Source: JBJMHZ01 sp045807125 (GTDB lineage: Bacteria; Actinomycetota; Actinomycetes; JAWWOL01). Taken from it: a DNA stretch of 64,000 nt. The stretch lies in assembly GCA_045807125.1 (NCBI GenBank), contig JBJMHZ010000005.1:253866-317865 (forward strand), given 5' to 3'. Positions 43,290 to 53,179 of this stretch are shown in pieces. The notes below the pieces were generated by a model, which was not told the DNA's origin, did no database searches, and was given only the letters and a program-made list of their open reading frames with translations. Made by a program: the position numbers and the translations under genes. Numbering within the stretch: the stretch's first letter is position 1; every line of letters begins with the position of its first letter.

Positions 43290-44518
43290 CGCTCCCCGGC
43301 CTGGTGCAGCAGGCGCGGCAGGTCGTAGCCGGCCTGCTCGAACCGCTCGGCATGCGGTGGGAAGCCGTCGGCCCGCACGAGCCGGTCAGCTCGGGTGGTG
43401 AAGATGTCGGCGGTCTCGACCACGTCGCCCTCGACCCGGCCGGGGACGGCCACGACCTCGCGCAGGCGGCGCTTGCCCGCTGCGTCGCGGCCGATGTGCA
43501 GGACGAGGTCGACGCTGGCCGCGACGGTGGGCACGACGAAGGAGTGCGTGACGTTCTCCCCCGCCAGCAGCGGCAGCGTGCAGAGCTTGGTGACGGCTTC
43601 CCGGGCTGAGTTGGCGTGGATCGTGCACATGCCCGGCAGGCCGCTGTTGAGGGCGATGAGCAGGTCGAGGCACTCGGCCTGGCGGACCTCGCCGACGATC
43701 AGCCGGTCGGGCCGCATCCGCAGGGCTTCCTTGACCAGCCGGCGCAGCGGGATCTCGCCGGTGCCCTCCAGGTTGGGCTGGCGGGTCTGCATGGAGACCA
43801 CGTCGGGCAGCCCGATCCGAAGCTCGAACACTTCCTCGCAGGTGACGATCCGCTCGCGCGCCGGGACGGTGGACAGCAGGCAGTTGAGCAGCGTCGTCTT
43901 CCCGGCCTGGGTGCCGCCCGCGACGATGATGTTCAGCCCGGCGACCACCGCAGCCTCGAGGAGCTCGGCCGCCTGCCGGGTCAGCGTGTCGAGGGCGACC
44001 AGGTCGTCGAGGCTGCCGGCGCGCACCACGAACTTGCGGATGTTGACCGCCCAGTGCTCGCGCGTCACGTCCGGGATCACGACATGCAGCCGCGAGCCGT
44101 CGGGCAGCATCGCGTCGACGAACGGCGTCGAGAGGTCCAGGCGGCGGCCGGAGGTCTTGAGCATCTTCTCGACCAGGTCGCGCACCTCGGCGTCGGAGAG
44201 GATCAGCGTGGTGAGCTCGCTGCGACCGTGCCGGGCCACGAACACCCGCCCAGGGCCGTTGACCCACACCTCCTCCACGGTCGGGTCGTCCAGCAGCCGC
44301 TGCAGCGCCCCGAACCCGGCGACCGCGTCGAACACCGCGCCCGCCACGGTCGGCCGGTCGAGCAGCGGCGGCAGCGCGGCGACCAGGGTGCGCTCCTCGT
44401 AGTCGGACAGCACCTCCTCGACGAGCCGGCGCACCACCACCGGCTCGGTCTGCGGGTCGATGCCGCGGCGGCGGACCAGCTCGCGCACCTCGCCCTCGAC
44501 CACGCTGGCCGCGCTCAC
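43286..44518 (-). CDS. tadA: Tad pilus assembly ATPase TadA/CpaF
   Basis: 410 residues. Secretion ATPase: Walker A GGTQAGKTTLLN (K207), Asp box and Walker B in LIVGEVRQAECLDLL, His box MCTIHANS. Powers pilus extension and retraction. The usual upstream CpaE-like Ssd gene is absent: a restriction-modification cassette begins 207 bases upstream on the other strand. Confidence 0.92.
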   Translation of the reverse strand: MSAASVVEGEVRELVRRRGIDPQTEPVVVRRLVEEVLSDYEERTLVAALPPLLDRPTVAGAVFDAVAGFGALQRLLDDPTVEEVWVNGPGRVFVARHGRSELTTLILSDAEVRDLVEKMLKTSGRRLDLSTPFVDAMLPDGSRLHVVIPDVTREHWAVNIRKFVVRAGSLDDLVALDTLTRQAAELLEAAVVAGLNIIVAGGTQAGKTTLLNCLLSTVPARERIVTCEEVFELRIGLPDVVSMQTRQPNLEGTGEIPLRRLVKEALRMRPDRLIVGEVRQAECLDLLIALNSGLPGMCTIHANSAREAVTKLCTLPLLAGENVTHSFVVPTVAASVDLVLHIGRDAAGKRRLREVVAVPGRVEGDVVETADIFTTRADRLVRADGFPPHAERFEQAGYDLPRLLHQAGER

Positions 44519-44725
44519 CCTCGCACCCCGCTTCCCCGACGCTTCCCGAGAGTCCAGTCACGGAGCGTTGCCTCGCCCCGCGACGCGGGACATTAGCGAC
44601 CGAACGGATCATGGGCAAGGGTGAAATCTGCCCCTGTGGACAAGGGTCGCCGGTTCTGCGAGCGGCCGTCGCCGACCGGCCCCGCCTGATCGGAACTGTC
44701 GGCGGCCTGCGGCAGACTTCGGAAC

Positions 44726-45769
44726 GTGACGACTGCTGCCGCACTGGGCAAGCCCCCCGATCTGGCGACCTACCCCCGGCTTCGCTACATGGGGTCGAAG
44801 TACCGGCTGGTCCCGGACCTCCAGCGCATCTTTGCGAAGCTCGACTTCGACAGCGCCCTGGACGCCTTCAGCGGGAGCGGCGTGGTCGCGTACGCCATGA
44901 AGGGGGCCGGGAAGCGCGTGGTCGCCAATGATTTCCTGCACTTCCCGGCCACCGTCGCCGCCGCCACGACCGCGAACAGCACCGAGACGCTGTCCCGGCG
45001 CGACGTAGCGAGGATCACCGGGCCGGCCGCCGACGGTCGCGACTTCATCCGGTCGACGTTCGCGGGCCTCTACTTCCCGGACGAGGATCTCGCGTTCCTC
45101 GACTCCGCTTGGTCGCACGTCGACCGGATGAAGGGCGGCAAGCGGGATCTCGCCATCGCGGCGCTCTGCCTCGCCGCCGCCAGGAAGCAGCCGCGCGGCG
45201 TCTTCACGTTCACCGGCTTTCGGTACGACGACGGCCGCCGCAGCTTGCGGATGCCACTTCGAGAGCTGTTCGCGGAGGCCGTGGACGACTACAACGCGGC
45301 CGTCTTCGACAACGGCCGCGCCTGCGAGGCCACCAACCTCGATGTGTTCGACGTGCCGCCGGGCGGTTTCGACCTCGTCTACCTGGACCCGCCCTACGCG
45401 CCGCCGCGCGACGACAACTGCTACGTGAAGCGCTACCACTTCCTCGAGGGCCTGTCCCTGTATTGGCAGGGCGTCGAGATCATGGAGAACACGGCAACCC
45501 GAAAGATCAGGAAGCGCTTCACCCCGTTCTCCTACAAGCGGACCGTCTCGCGCGCGTTGGAGGACCTCTTCGATCGCTTCCGGGACAGCATCCTCGTCCT
45601 CTCGTACGGGTCGAACTCCGTTCCGTCGGCCGAGGAGATCGAGGGGCTGCTCCGCCGCGCCGGTCGCCGCCCTCGCGTCCTCGAGATCGACCACCGCTAC
45701 TCCTTCGGGACCCACGATCAGGCGCAGCGTCGCCAGGCGACGGAGTATGTCTTCGTGTGCACCCGGTGA
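44726..45769 (+). CDS. D12-class N6-adenine DNA methyltransferase
   Basis: 347 residues from GTG 44726. AdoMet motif I is in LDAFSGSGVVAYAMKG, preceded by LRYMGSKYRL; catalytic motif IV is YLDPPY (D221). This order and the RYMGSK opening define the D12 (Dam/DpnM) class. Forms a restriction-modification pair with the endonuclease gene whose GTG overlaps its stop. Methylation of the recognition sequence protects the host genome; the target sequence cannot be read off. Confidence 0.9.
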   Translation: MTTAAALGKPPDLATYPRLRYMGSKYRLVPDLQRIFAKLDFDSALDAFSGSGVVAYAMKGAGKRVVANDFLHFPATVAAATTANSTETLSRRDVARITGPAADGRDFIRSTFAGLYFPDEDLAFLDSAWSHVDRMKGGKRDLAIAALCLAAARKQPRGVFTFTGFRYDDGRRSLRMPLRELFAEAVDDYNAAVFDNGRACEATNLDVFDVPPGGFDLVYLDPPYAPPRDDNCYVKRYHFLEGLSLYWQGVEIMENTATRKIRKRFTPFSYKRTVSRALEDLFDRFRDSILVLSYGSNSVPSAEEIEGLLRRAGRRPRVLEIDHRYSFGTHDQAQRRQATEYVFVCTR

Positions 45770-46535
45770 GCCCTGTCGGCTTCGAGGACTACGTTGCGCG
45801 GCTGGGCCGCATCGGCTCGCGTCCCGGCGACAGCCTCTCCGAGACGGAGCAGCCCATCCGCGAGGCGGCAACCGCGATGGCGGCGCTTCCGTCGGTCGAC
45901 CGCGACTCGCTCGCCTCCCTCATCGCCGCAGCACCGGCGTTCGTCCCGGCCCTCGGCCTCGTCGTGGGCCTGTCGCACGAGCGGCTGAAGAACGAGCTGA
46001 CGATGGCCCTCGGATCGAGCGGCTACGTCAGGCTGGCGCGCGAGCGCCCGGGCGATGTCATCGCAGCGCTGGACGATGCGTTCGATCTGGTAGGCACCGT
46101 CAACCGGCAGCGCCACGAGATGTTCACCTTCGCTGACGTCCTGGTCGCCAGGAAACGCTTTCACGGCGCAGACGATGCGGGCCGCCTCGCCCTCGTCCGG
46201 GATGGCGAGGTCGGACGGGCCGTCTTGCCCTCGGCTCCCGAGGAAGCGCGTCCGGAGGCGGTAGCTGAGGTTGAGACTTCGACTCGACCGGGAGCAAGCT
46301 GACCGCGGCGTACGAGGAGATCCGCTACATGAGCGAGGTCAGGCGGCCGGATCAGTACGTCTTCGCGGTCGTGGACGGCATCGGCTGGCACAACCGCAAG
46401 GAGGATCTCCGCCGCATCCACTCGCTCCACGCGCGCCGCGCGATCGACGGCCTCTACACGCTGTCGATGCTGGGGGACTTCCGTCAAGACCTGCACGACG
46501 CAGCGATCCGGGTCGGTCTCCTCACCGTCGCCTGA
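45766..46535 (+). pseudogene. DpnII-like type II restriction endonuclease, frameshifted
   Basis: From GTG 45766 the frame codes a helical N-terminal part (RPGDSLSETEQPIREAATAM, FVPALGLVVGLSHERLKNEL) and ends at 46302. The C-terminal nuclease part continues in another frame from about 46277: DFDSTGSKLTAAYEEIRYM, VVDGIGWHNRKEDLRRIH, ending at 46535. The C-terminal piece resembles the ends of DpnII-family enzymes. One base change near 46275 would restore a single protein of about 256 residues, so either the gene is dead, with the methyltransferase left as an orphan, or there is a sequence error. Confidence 0.65.
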
Positions 46536-46720
46536 GCGGCTCATCGTCCGGGCTGGACCGGAGCGGTGGCCCTCGCCGAGGACCGCGGTGGAGGGCGAGG
46601 GCGGCCGTGGAGCGCTCCTGGCGTCGCCGTAGCGCGAACTCACCCTCGGCGGGTGATGCGTGCCCCGATGCCCGGCGAGCATCGTCGGGCGGTCCGCCCG
46701 CCCGCAGAACGGAGACGACC

Positions 46721-48634
46721 GTGGACCCTTACCCGCCGATCGCGGACCACGGACTGATCGGAGACCTGCAGACCAGCGCGCTCGTGACCACTGAGGGGAC
46801 GATCGACTGGTTCTGCTGCCCGAGGTTCGACTCGCCGAGCGTCTTCGCGTCCCTGCTCGACCACCGGCGGGGCGGTCACTTCTCGATCACGCCCCAGAGC
46901 GCCGACCACGTCACGAAGCAGCTCTACCTGCCCGGGACGGCCGTGCTCATCACCCGCTTCCTCAGCTCCGACGGCGTCGGCGAGGTCATCGACTTCATGC
47001 CGGTCATCGAGGGCCCGGCGACGGACCGGCATCGCATCGTCCGGGTGGTTCGCGTCGTGCGCGGACAGCTCAGCTTCGTCCTCGACTGCGAGCCGCGCTT
47101 CGACTACGCGCGGCGCTCGCACGAGACGGTCATCTCGCCCGATGGCGTCACGTTCCGCGGTGACGACGGATCGGAGATCGCTCTGCACGTGGTCAGGCGA
47201 CAGGGCATCGCGTCGGCGGACCAGGCGCAGGTGAGCCGCCACGGGGACGGCGTACGAGCCACCGTCACGCTGACGGAGGGCGAGGTCGGCGGCGTCATCC
47301 TCGAGTCGTCGCCGGACGGCCCGCCGCGCGAGGTCACGCCCGACGAGGTGCTCGGGATGTTCGCGGACACGCGGGACTTCTGGCGCACCTGGGTCGGCCG
47401 GTCGACGTACGTCGGTCGCTGGCGCGAGCAGGTCGAGCGCTCGGCCATCACGCTCAAGCTGATGACGTACGCGCCCACCGGCGCGCTGGTGGCGGCACCG
47501 ACGGCCGGCCTGCCGGAGCAACCCGGAGGCGAGCGCAACTGGGACTACCGCTACACCTGGGTACGGGACGCGTCGTTCTCGGTGCACGCTCTGCTCGGCC
47601 TCGGCTACACCGAGGAGGCGGAGGGGTTCCTGCGCTGGCTCGGTGCGAGAGTGGCCTCCAACGCAACCAGCGGCAACGGTGCCGGCAGCAACGGCACCGG
47701 CGCGCCCCTGCAGATCATGTACCGCATCGACGGGTCGCCGGACATCGACGAGGTGGAGCTGGACCACCTGGAAGGTTGGCGGGAGTCGCGTCCGGTGCGG
47801 ATCGGCAACGGCGCGGCGCAGCAGCTGCAGCTCGACATCTTCGGCGAGGCCCTCGACTCGATCCACCTGGGCGACCTGCACGGGTTGCCGATGACGCACG
47901 CGGGCTGGGGCGGCGTCAGCCGCGTCGTCGACTGGCTCTGCAACCACTGGGACCAGCCCGATGACGGCATCTGGGAGACCCGCGGTGGCCGCCAGGACTT
48001 CTCCTACGGACGCTTGATGTCCTGGGTCGCGCTCGACCGTGCCATCTCGATCGCGAACAGGCGGGCGCTGCCGGCCGACATCGCCAAGTGGACGGCCGCC
48101 CGGGACATGCTCTACCGGCAGATCATGGAGCGTGGCTGGAACGACGAGCGGCAGGCGTTCGTCCAGCACTACGGCACCGGCGTGCTCGACGCCGCCCTGC
48201 TCTACATGCCGCTCGTCGGCTTCATCGCGCCCCGCGATCCGATGTGGCTGTCGACGTTGCGGGCCATGGATGACGAGCTGGTCTCCGACAGCCTGGTCTA
48301 CCGGTACGACCCCACGGCGTCGCCGGACGGCCTGCGAGGCTCCGAAGGCACGTTCTCGATGTGCACGTTCTGGTACGTCGACGCCCTCGCCCGGGCCGGT
48401 CGGCTCGACGACGCGCGCCTGACGTTCGAGAAGATGCTGACCTACAGCAATCACCTCGGTCTCTACGCCGAGGAGATCGGCCCGACGGGCGAGCAGCTCG
48501 GCAACTTCCCGCAGGCCTTCAGCCACCTCGCCCTCATCAGCGCCGCGGTCAACCTCGACCACCAGCTCGATCACGCAGCTCCCATGAACGGCTCCGCCTT
48601 GCGCACCGGGGCGGTCCCGTCAGCGACGCCGTGA
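46721..48634 (+). CDS. Glycoside hydrolase family 15 protein (glucoamylase/trehalase-like)
   Basis: 637 residues from GTG 46721, with GGAG 6 bases upstream. N-terminal trehalase-like beta domain (YPPIADHGLIGDLQTSAL, GTIDWFCCPRFDSPSVF) then an (alpha/alpha)6 barrel with GERNWDYRYTWVRDASF around residue 270 and SEGTFSMCTFWYVDALA near 545, the family's catalytic-site neighbourhoods. Bacterial GH15 enzymes of this type cleave trehalose or alpha-glucans in the cytoplasm. No signal peptide. Followed 3 bases later by the SulP gene. Confidence 0.9.
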   Translation: MDPYPPIADHGLIGDLQTSALVTTEGTIDWFCCPRFDSPSVFASLLDHRRGGHFSITPQSADHVTKQLYLPGTAVLITRFLSSDGVGEVIDFMPVIEGPATDRHRIVRVVRVVRGQLSFVLDCEPRFDYARRSHETVISPDGVTFRGDDGSEIALHVVRRQGIASADQAQVSRHGDGVRATVTLTEGEVGGVILESSPDGPPREVTPDEVLGMFADTRDFWRTWVGRSTYVGRWREQVERSAITLKLMTYAPTGALVAAPTAGLPEQPGGERNWDYRYTWVRDASFSVHALLGLGYTEEAEGFLRWLGARVASNATSGNGAGSNGTGAPLQIMYRIDGSPDIDEVELDHLEGWRESRPVRIGNGAAQQLQLDIFGEALDSIHLGDLHGLPMTHAGWGGVSRVVDWLCNHWDQPDDGIWETRGGRQDFSYGRLMSWVALDRAISIANRRALPADIAKWTAARDMLYRQIMERGWNDERQAFVQHYGTGVLDAALLYMPLVGFIAPRDPMWLSTLRAMDDELVSDSLVYRYDPTASPDGLRGSEGTFSMCTFWYVDALARAGRLDDARLTFEKMLTYSNHLGLYAEEIGPTGEQLGNFPQAFSHLALISAAVNLDHQLDHAAPMNGSALRTGAVPSATP

Positions 48635-48637
48635 CCC

Positions 48638-50416
48638 ATGGTGGGGACGGCGAGCACCACGACGCGTGACGGTGCGAACGACCCGGCCCATCCGGTCGCG
48701 AGGCACCGGCGCCCGCCGCTGACGAAGTTCGTCCCCGGCATCGGCGCGGCTGCCCACTACGAGCGCAGCTGGCTGACCAGCGACCTCGTTGCCGGGCTGG
48801 TCCTCGCCAGCCTGCTCGTGCCGCAGGGGATGGCGTACGCGCAGCTCGCCAAGCTGCCACCGATCACCGGCCTCTACACCTCGATGATGTGCCTGCTCGC
48901 CTACGCGGTGTTCGGCCCGTCGCGCGTCCTCGTGCTCGGCCCGGACTCCTCGCTCGGACCGATGATCGCCGCGACCCTGCTGCCGCTCGTCGCCGCGAAC
49001 GGCGACCCCGAGCGTGCCGTCGCGCTCGCGGGAATGCTGGCGCTGCTCGTCGGCGCGATCACGATCGTCGTGGGCGTGGCCAAGCTCGGGTTCATCGCCG
49101 ACCTGCTGTCGAAGCCGACCCAGATCGGCTACCTCATCGGCCTGGCCATGACGATCGTGGTCGGGCAGCTTCCGAAGCTGTTCGGCTTCTCCGTGGACGC
49201 CACCGGCCTGCTCGCCGAGACGAAGGCGTTCGTCCAGGGCGTCGCCGACGGCAAGACCGTCCCCGTCGCTCTCGGCGTCGGCGTCGGCGGCGTCGTGCTG
49301 ATCCTCCTGCTGCAGCGCCTGGTGCCGAAGTTCCCCGCACTGCTGCTCGCCGTCGTCCTCTCGATCGCCGCCGTGTCGCTGCTCGACCTCCGCGAGCACG
49401 GCGTCTCCGTCGTCGGTGCCCTCCCCCAGGGCTTCCCGCCGTTCGGGCTGCCCAACGTGTCGATCTCCGACCTGCCCACGCTGCTCGCCGGCGCCGGTGG
49501 CATCGCGCTCGTCGCGCTGACCGACACGATCTCGACGTCGTCGGCGTTCGCGGCGAAGCGCGGCGACCAGGTCCGCAGCAACCAGGAGATGATCGGCATC
49601 GGCGCGGCCAGCGTCGCCGCCGGGCTGTTCCACGGGTTCGCGGTGAGCACGAGCGGCTCCCGCACCGCGGTCGCCGACCAGGCAGGCGCCAAGTCCCAGC
49701 TGACGGGCGTGGTGGGGGCGACCGTCATCGCGCTGATGCTGCTGTTCGTCCCCGGCCTGCTGCGCAACCTGCCGCAACCGATGCTCGCCGCGGTCGTGAT
49801 CACCGCGTCGCTCTCGCTGGCGGACATGAAGGGACTGCGCCGTCTCTGGCGGCTCCGCCGCATCGAGTTCAGCCTGGCCCTGGTGGCGTTCCTAGGGGTT
49901 GCTCTCTTCGGCGTGCTTGCGGGCATCGGGATCGCCGTCGCACTGTCCATCCTCAACGTGTTCCGGCGCGCATGGTGGCCGTACGAGACGGTTCTCGGCG
50001 AGGTCACGAGCGTCCCCGGGTTCCACGACGTCCGGTCGTACCCTGATGCTCGCGAGCCGGAGGGGATCATCGTGTACCGGTTCGACGCGCCGTTGTTCTT
50101 CGCCAACTCGCGAACGTTCAGCGAGCGGATCCGCGACCTGATCCGCCGCGACCCTCCGCCCCGCTCGATCGTGCTGGCCGCCGCTGCGATCACCGACGTG
50201 GACACCACGGCCGCGGACATGCTCGGCCGCCTGGTGCAGGATCTCGAGCGGCAGGGCGTGACGCTCATCTTCGCCGAGCTGAAGGACCCCGTGCGGCGGA
50301 AGATCGAGCGCTACGAGGCAGCGGACGTGATGGCGTCGGTGCGCTTCTACCCCACGGTGGCCACGGCCGTCGAAACTATCCTGCTCGTGCCGCCGGCACG
50401 GCGACCGGAGGAGTAG
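48638..50416 (+). CDS. SulP family anion transporter with STAS domain
   Basis: 592 residues. About 12-14 membrane helices beginning with LVAGLVLASLLVPQGMAYAQLA, the SulP signature, and GPDSSLGPMIAAT; a C-terminal STAS domain (about 450-570, VDTTAADMLGRLVQDLERQG). Transports sulfate, bicarbonate or another oxyanion. The 3' end overlaps the end of the convergent P-type ATPase gene by 41 bases. Confidence 0.92.
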   Translation: MVGTASTTTRDGANDPAHPVARHRRPPLTKFVPGIGAAAHYERSWLTSDLVAGLVLASLLVPQGMAYAQLAKLPPITGLYTSMMCLLAYAVFGPSRVLVLGPDSSLGPMIAATLLPLVAANGDPERAVALAGMLALLVGAITIVVGVAKLGFIADLLSKPTQIGYLIGLAMTIVVGQLPKLFGFSVDATGLLAETKAFVQGVADGKTVPVALGVGVGGVVLILLLQRLVPKFPALLLAVVLSIAAVSLLDLREHGVSVVGALPQGFPPFGLPNVSISDLPTLLAGAGGIALVALTDTISTSSAFAAKRGDQVRSNQEMIGIGAASVAAGLFHGFAVSTSGSRTAVADQAGAKSQLTGVVGATVIALMLLFVPGLLRNLPQPMLAAVVITASLSLADMKGLRRLWRLRRIEFSLALVAFLGVALFGVLAGIGIAVALSILNVFRRAWWPYETVLGEVTSVPGFHDVRSYPDAREPEGIIVYRFDAPLFFANSRTFSERIRDLIRRDPPPRSIVLAAAAITDVDTTAADMLGRLVQDLERQGVTLIFAELKDPVRRKIERYEAADVMASVRFYPTVATAVETILLVPPARRPEE

Positions 50417-53144
50417 CGACCGGAGCAGAGCCGCGCTCGCGGTGCAGCCGGATCAGCTTGTCGGCACCGACGAACAGCGGTGCCGGCAGCGAGAGCGCAA
50501 GCACCACGAGCCACTGGTCGCCGGTCAGCGACACCGTGTCGAGCAGGCGCTGGAGCATCCGGAGCTCGACCGCCGCCCAGGTGAGCGCCCAGCCGGCGAT
50601 GATCCAGCCGAGGTACGGGAAGACGGGCCGCGCCCATGCGTGCTCGCGCTCGCGGCGCATCACGAGCCCGAGGTTCACGGCGCTGAGCGCGACGATGGCG
50701 AAGGCCATCGTCATCGGCGTCGACGGATCGGACGTGCTAGGGCGCCCCGGCCCCCACTGGAGGACCGCCAGCGCCGCGAAGGCGATCAGGAAGCCGCTCA
50801 CGGCCCATCGCGCGATCTGCGGCCCGTTCACCATCTTCGCCCCGGGACGGCGAGGCGGCTGGTTCATGACGTCAGGGTCAGGGACGTCGATGATGAAGCC
50901 CACGACCACCGTGACGACGATGAACAGCTTGCAGAACATCAGCTGCAGCGGGAAGAGCGCCACTCCATCGTTGATGTCGAAGATGGTGGCGAGGAGCATG
51001 AGCTGCAGGACCGCCGACAGGATCGTCAGCTGCAGCCGCACGTACGACGAGATCCGGCGGTAGATGTCGCGACCGATGTCCACCGCGGCGACGAGCGTGG
51101 CGAAGTTGTCGTCGGTGAGGATCATCTTCGCTGCCTGCTTCGTCACCTCCGACCCGCTGCCCATCGCGACGCCGACGTCCGCCTGCTTCAGCGCTGCCGC
51201 ATCGTTGACCGCATCGCCCGTCATCGCGACGATCTCGCCCGACTCCTGCATCAGCTTGGCGAGCCGCAGCTTGTCCTCCGGGGCGACCCGGCCAAAGACG
51301 TGCAGCGTCGGCAGCCGGCGGATCAGCTCGTCGTCGTCGAGGTGCGACAGCTCGGCCCCGGTGATCACCCCGGGCCCGAGGCCGAGCTCGTCGGCGATCG
51401 CCCTCGCGGTCACCGTGTAGTCGCCAGTGATCATCCGGACGTCTATCCCGGCGCGGAGCGCGGTGTGGACCGCCTCGGTCGCCTCGGCCCGCAGCGGATC
51501 GGTGATGCCCACCATCGCGACGAAGATGAGATCGGTGACGGCCGCCATGGGATCGGCCAGAGCGGCGGTCATCGCGGCGTCGTCCAGGTCCCGCGCGGCG
51601 AACCCCAGCACGCGCAGGCCCTTCTCGGACAGCTTGCGGTTGGCGGCGAGGATGTCCGCGAGAACGTCAGCGATCGGGACGATCTGACCGTGCCACAACG
51701 CCGTCGCGCAGTGGTCCACCACCACGTCCGGAGCGCCCTTCACGGTCGCGAAGTGCGGAGCGTGCAGGATGCCACCGGTCAACGCCTCCGACCGGTCGTG
51801 GAACGTCGCCATGAACTTGTACGTCGAGTCGAACGGCACCTGCGCGAGCCTCGGCATGGCCCGGCGGGTCTGCTCGGCGTCGGCGCTCATCTTGGCGGCC
51901 AGCACCACCAAGGCGGCCTCCGTCGGGTCGCCGATGACCGACCCGTCGTCATCGACGGTTGCGTCCGTGCACAGGATCAGGCCGAGCGCGAGCCGGTGGA
52001 AGTTGGGCTCGGGAGCCGCCGCGACGCTGCGAATGCGGCCCTCCTTCACGTAGCCCGGCCCATCGACGGCGAACCACTCGCCCTGGGCGAACATCGTCGT
52101 CACCGTCATCGCGTTCATCGTCAGCGTGCCGGTCTTGTCACTGTTGATGACCGTGGTCCCGCCAAGCGTCTCGACGTCCGACAGCGACTTGACGACCGCC
52201 TTCGCAGCCGCGAGCCGTCGTGCGCCCGACGACAGCATTGCCTGCACGAAGCTCGGCAGACCGTCCGGGATGGAGGAGATCGCCGTCGAGACGCAGAGCA
52301 GCACGACGGTGTCGAGAGCAAGGCCGCGGATGATCCCGAAGATCGCGATCACCGTCACCGCCAACCAGGCAACGGCGCCGAACGCCTTCGTCATGCCGTC
52401 CAGCTCGCGCTGGAGCGGCGAGCGCGAGCGGCGCGTGGCCTTGACCATGCCGGCGATCCGGCCCATCTCGGTCGCCTGGCCGGTGGCCGTCACCACGAAC
52501 TCGGCAGTGCCACGCGTCACCTGGGTGTTCTGGAAGACGAGGTCGCTGCGATCGCCGAGAGCGATGTCGCCCGGTGGCAGCGCCTCCCGGTTCTTCGCGG
52601 TCGGCACGCTCTCGCCCGTGAGCGCCGATTCCTGAACCTCCAGCGACATCGACGTGGTCACGCGGCCGTCGGCGGGCACGACGTCGCCCGCGTCCAGCAG
52701 CACCACGTCGCCGGGGACGAGCGCCGACGAGTCGACCTCTTCCACGACACCCGCATGGCGCACCCGCGCACTGGGCACCTGGAGCTTCGCCAGCGCGTCC
52801 ACGCTGGCCTGCGCCTTCAGCTCCTGGTTCGAGCCCATCACCACGTTGAAGACGACGAGGCCGAGAACGACCAGTGCGGTCGCCACCTCCGCGATCGTGA
52901 GGCAGGTGACCCCCACGACGAGCAGCATGACGTTCATCGGGTTCATGAGCTGCCCACGGGCCACGGTCCACTTGCTCGGAGGTGGCTCCGTGGGCAGCGC
53001 GTTCGGCCCGAACTCCTGCTGCCGGCGGGTCACCTCATCGCCGTCGAGCCCACGGCGCAGGTCGACATGGAGCTCTGCGGCCGCGTCGTCGACCGAGGTC
53101 GACCACCACGCGTGCCCGACGTCAACGCGCTCCATCGTCGTCAT
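50376..53144 (-). CDS. P2-type cation-transporting ATPase
   Basis: 922 residues. Cation_ATPase_N domain, actuator TGES (176-179), phosphorylation D336 in SDKTGTLTM, nucleotide-binding KGAPD, hinge TGDAVNDAAAL, and about ten membrane helices. TM4 reads SIPDGLP (292-297), where Ca2+ pumps have IPEGLP with the Glu as a cation ligand; the Asp substitution may alter ion choice. Likely exports Ca2+ or exchanges Na+/K+/Mg2+; substrate not fixed by sequence. Confidence 0.92.
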   Translation of the reverse strand: MTTMERVDVGHAWWSTSVDDAAAELHVDLRRGLDGDEVTRRQQEFGPNALPTEPPPSKWTVARGQLMNPMNVMLLVVGVTCLTIAEVATALVVLGLVVFNVVMGSNQELKAQASVDALAKLQVPSARVRHAGVVEEVDSSALVPGDVVLLDAGDVVPADGRVTTSMSLEVQESALTGESVPTAKNREALPPGDIALGDRSDLVFQNTQVTRGTAEFVVTATGQATEMGRIAGMVKATRRSRSPLQRELDGMTKAFGAVAWLAVTVIAIFGIIRGLALDTVVLLCVSTAISSIPDGLPSFVQAMLSSGARRLAAAKAVVKSLSDVETLGGTTVINSDKTGTLTMNAMTVTTMFAQGEWFAVDGPGYVKEGRIRSVAAAPEPNFHRLALGLILCTDATVDDDGSVIGDPTEAALVVLAAKMSADAEQTRRAMPRLAQVPFDSTYKFMATFHDRSEALTGGILHAPHFATVKGAPDVVVDHCATALWHGQIVPIADVLADILAANRKLSEKGLRVLGFAARDLDDAAMTAALADPMAAVTDLIFVAMVGITDPLRAEATEAVHTALRAGIDVRMITGDYTVTARAIADELGLGPGVITGAELSHLDDDELIRRLPTLHVFGRVAPEDKLRLAKLMQESGEIVAMTGDAVNDAAALKQADVGVAMGSGSEVTKQAAKMILTDDNFATLVAAVDIGRDIYRRISSYVRLQLTILSAVLQLMLLATIFDINDGVALFPLQLMFCKLFIVVTVVVGFIIDVPDPDVMNQPPRRPGAKMVNGPQIARWAVSGFLIAFAALAVLQWGPGRPSTSDPSTPMTMAFAIVALSAVNLGLVMRREREHAWARPVFPYLGWIIAGWALTWAAVELRMLQRLLDTVSLTGDQWLVVLALSLPAPLFVGADKLIRLHRERGSAPVATPPVAVPAARAG

Positions 53145-53179
53145 CTGCTCGTCCCTTCACTGCCGGGAGGCGGGGCTCC

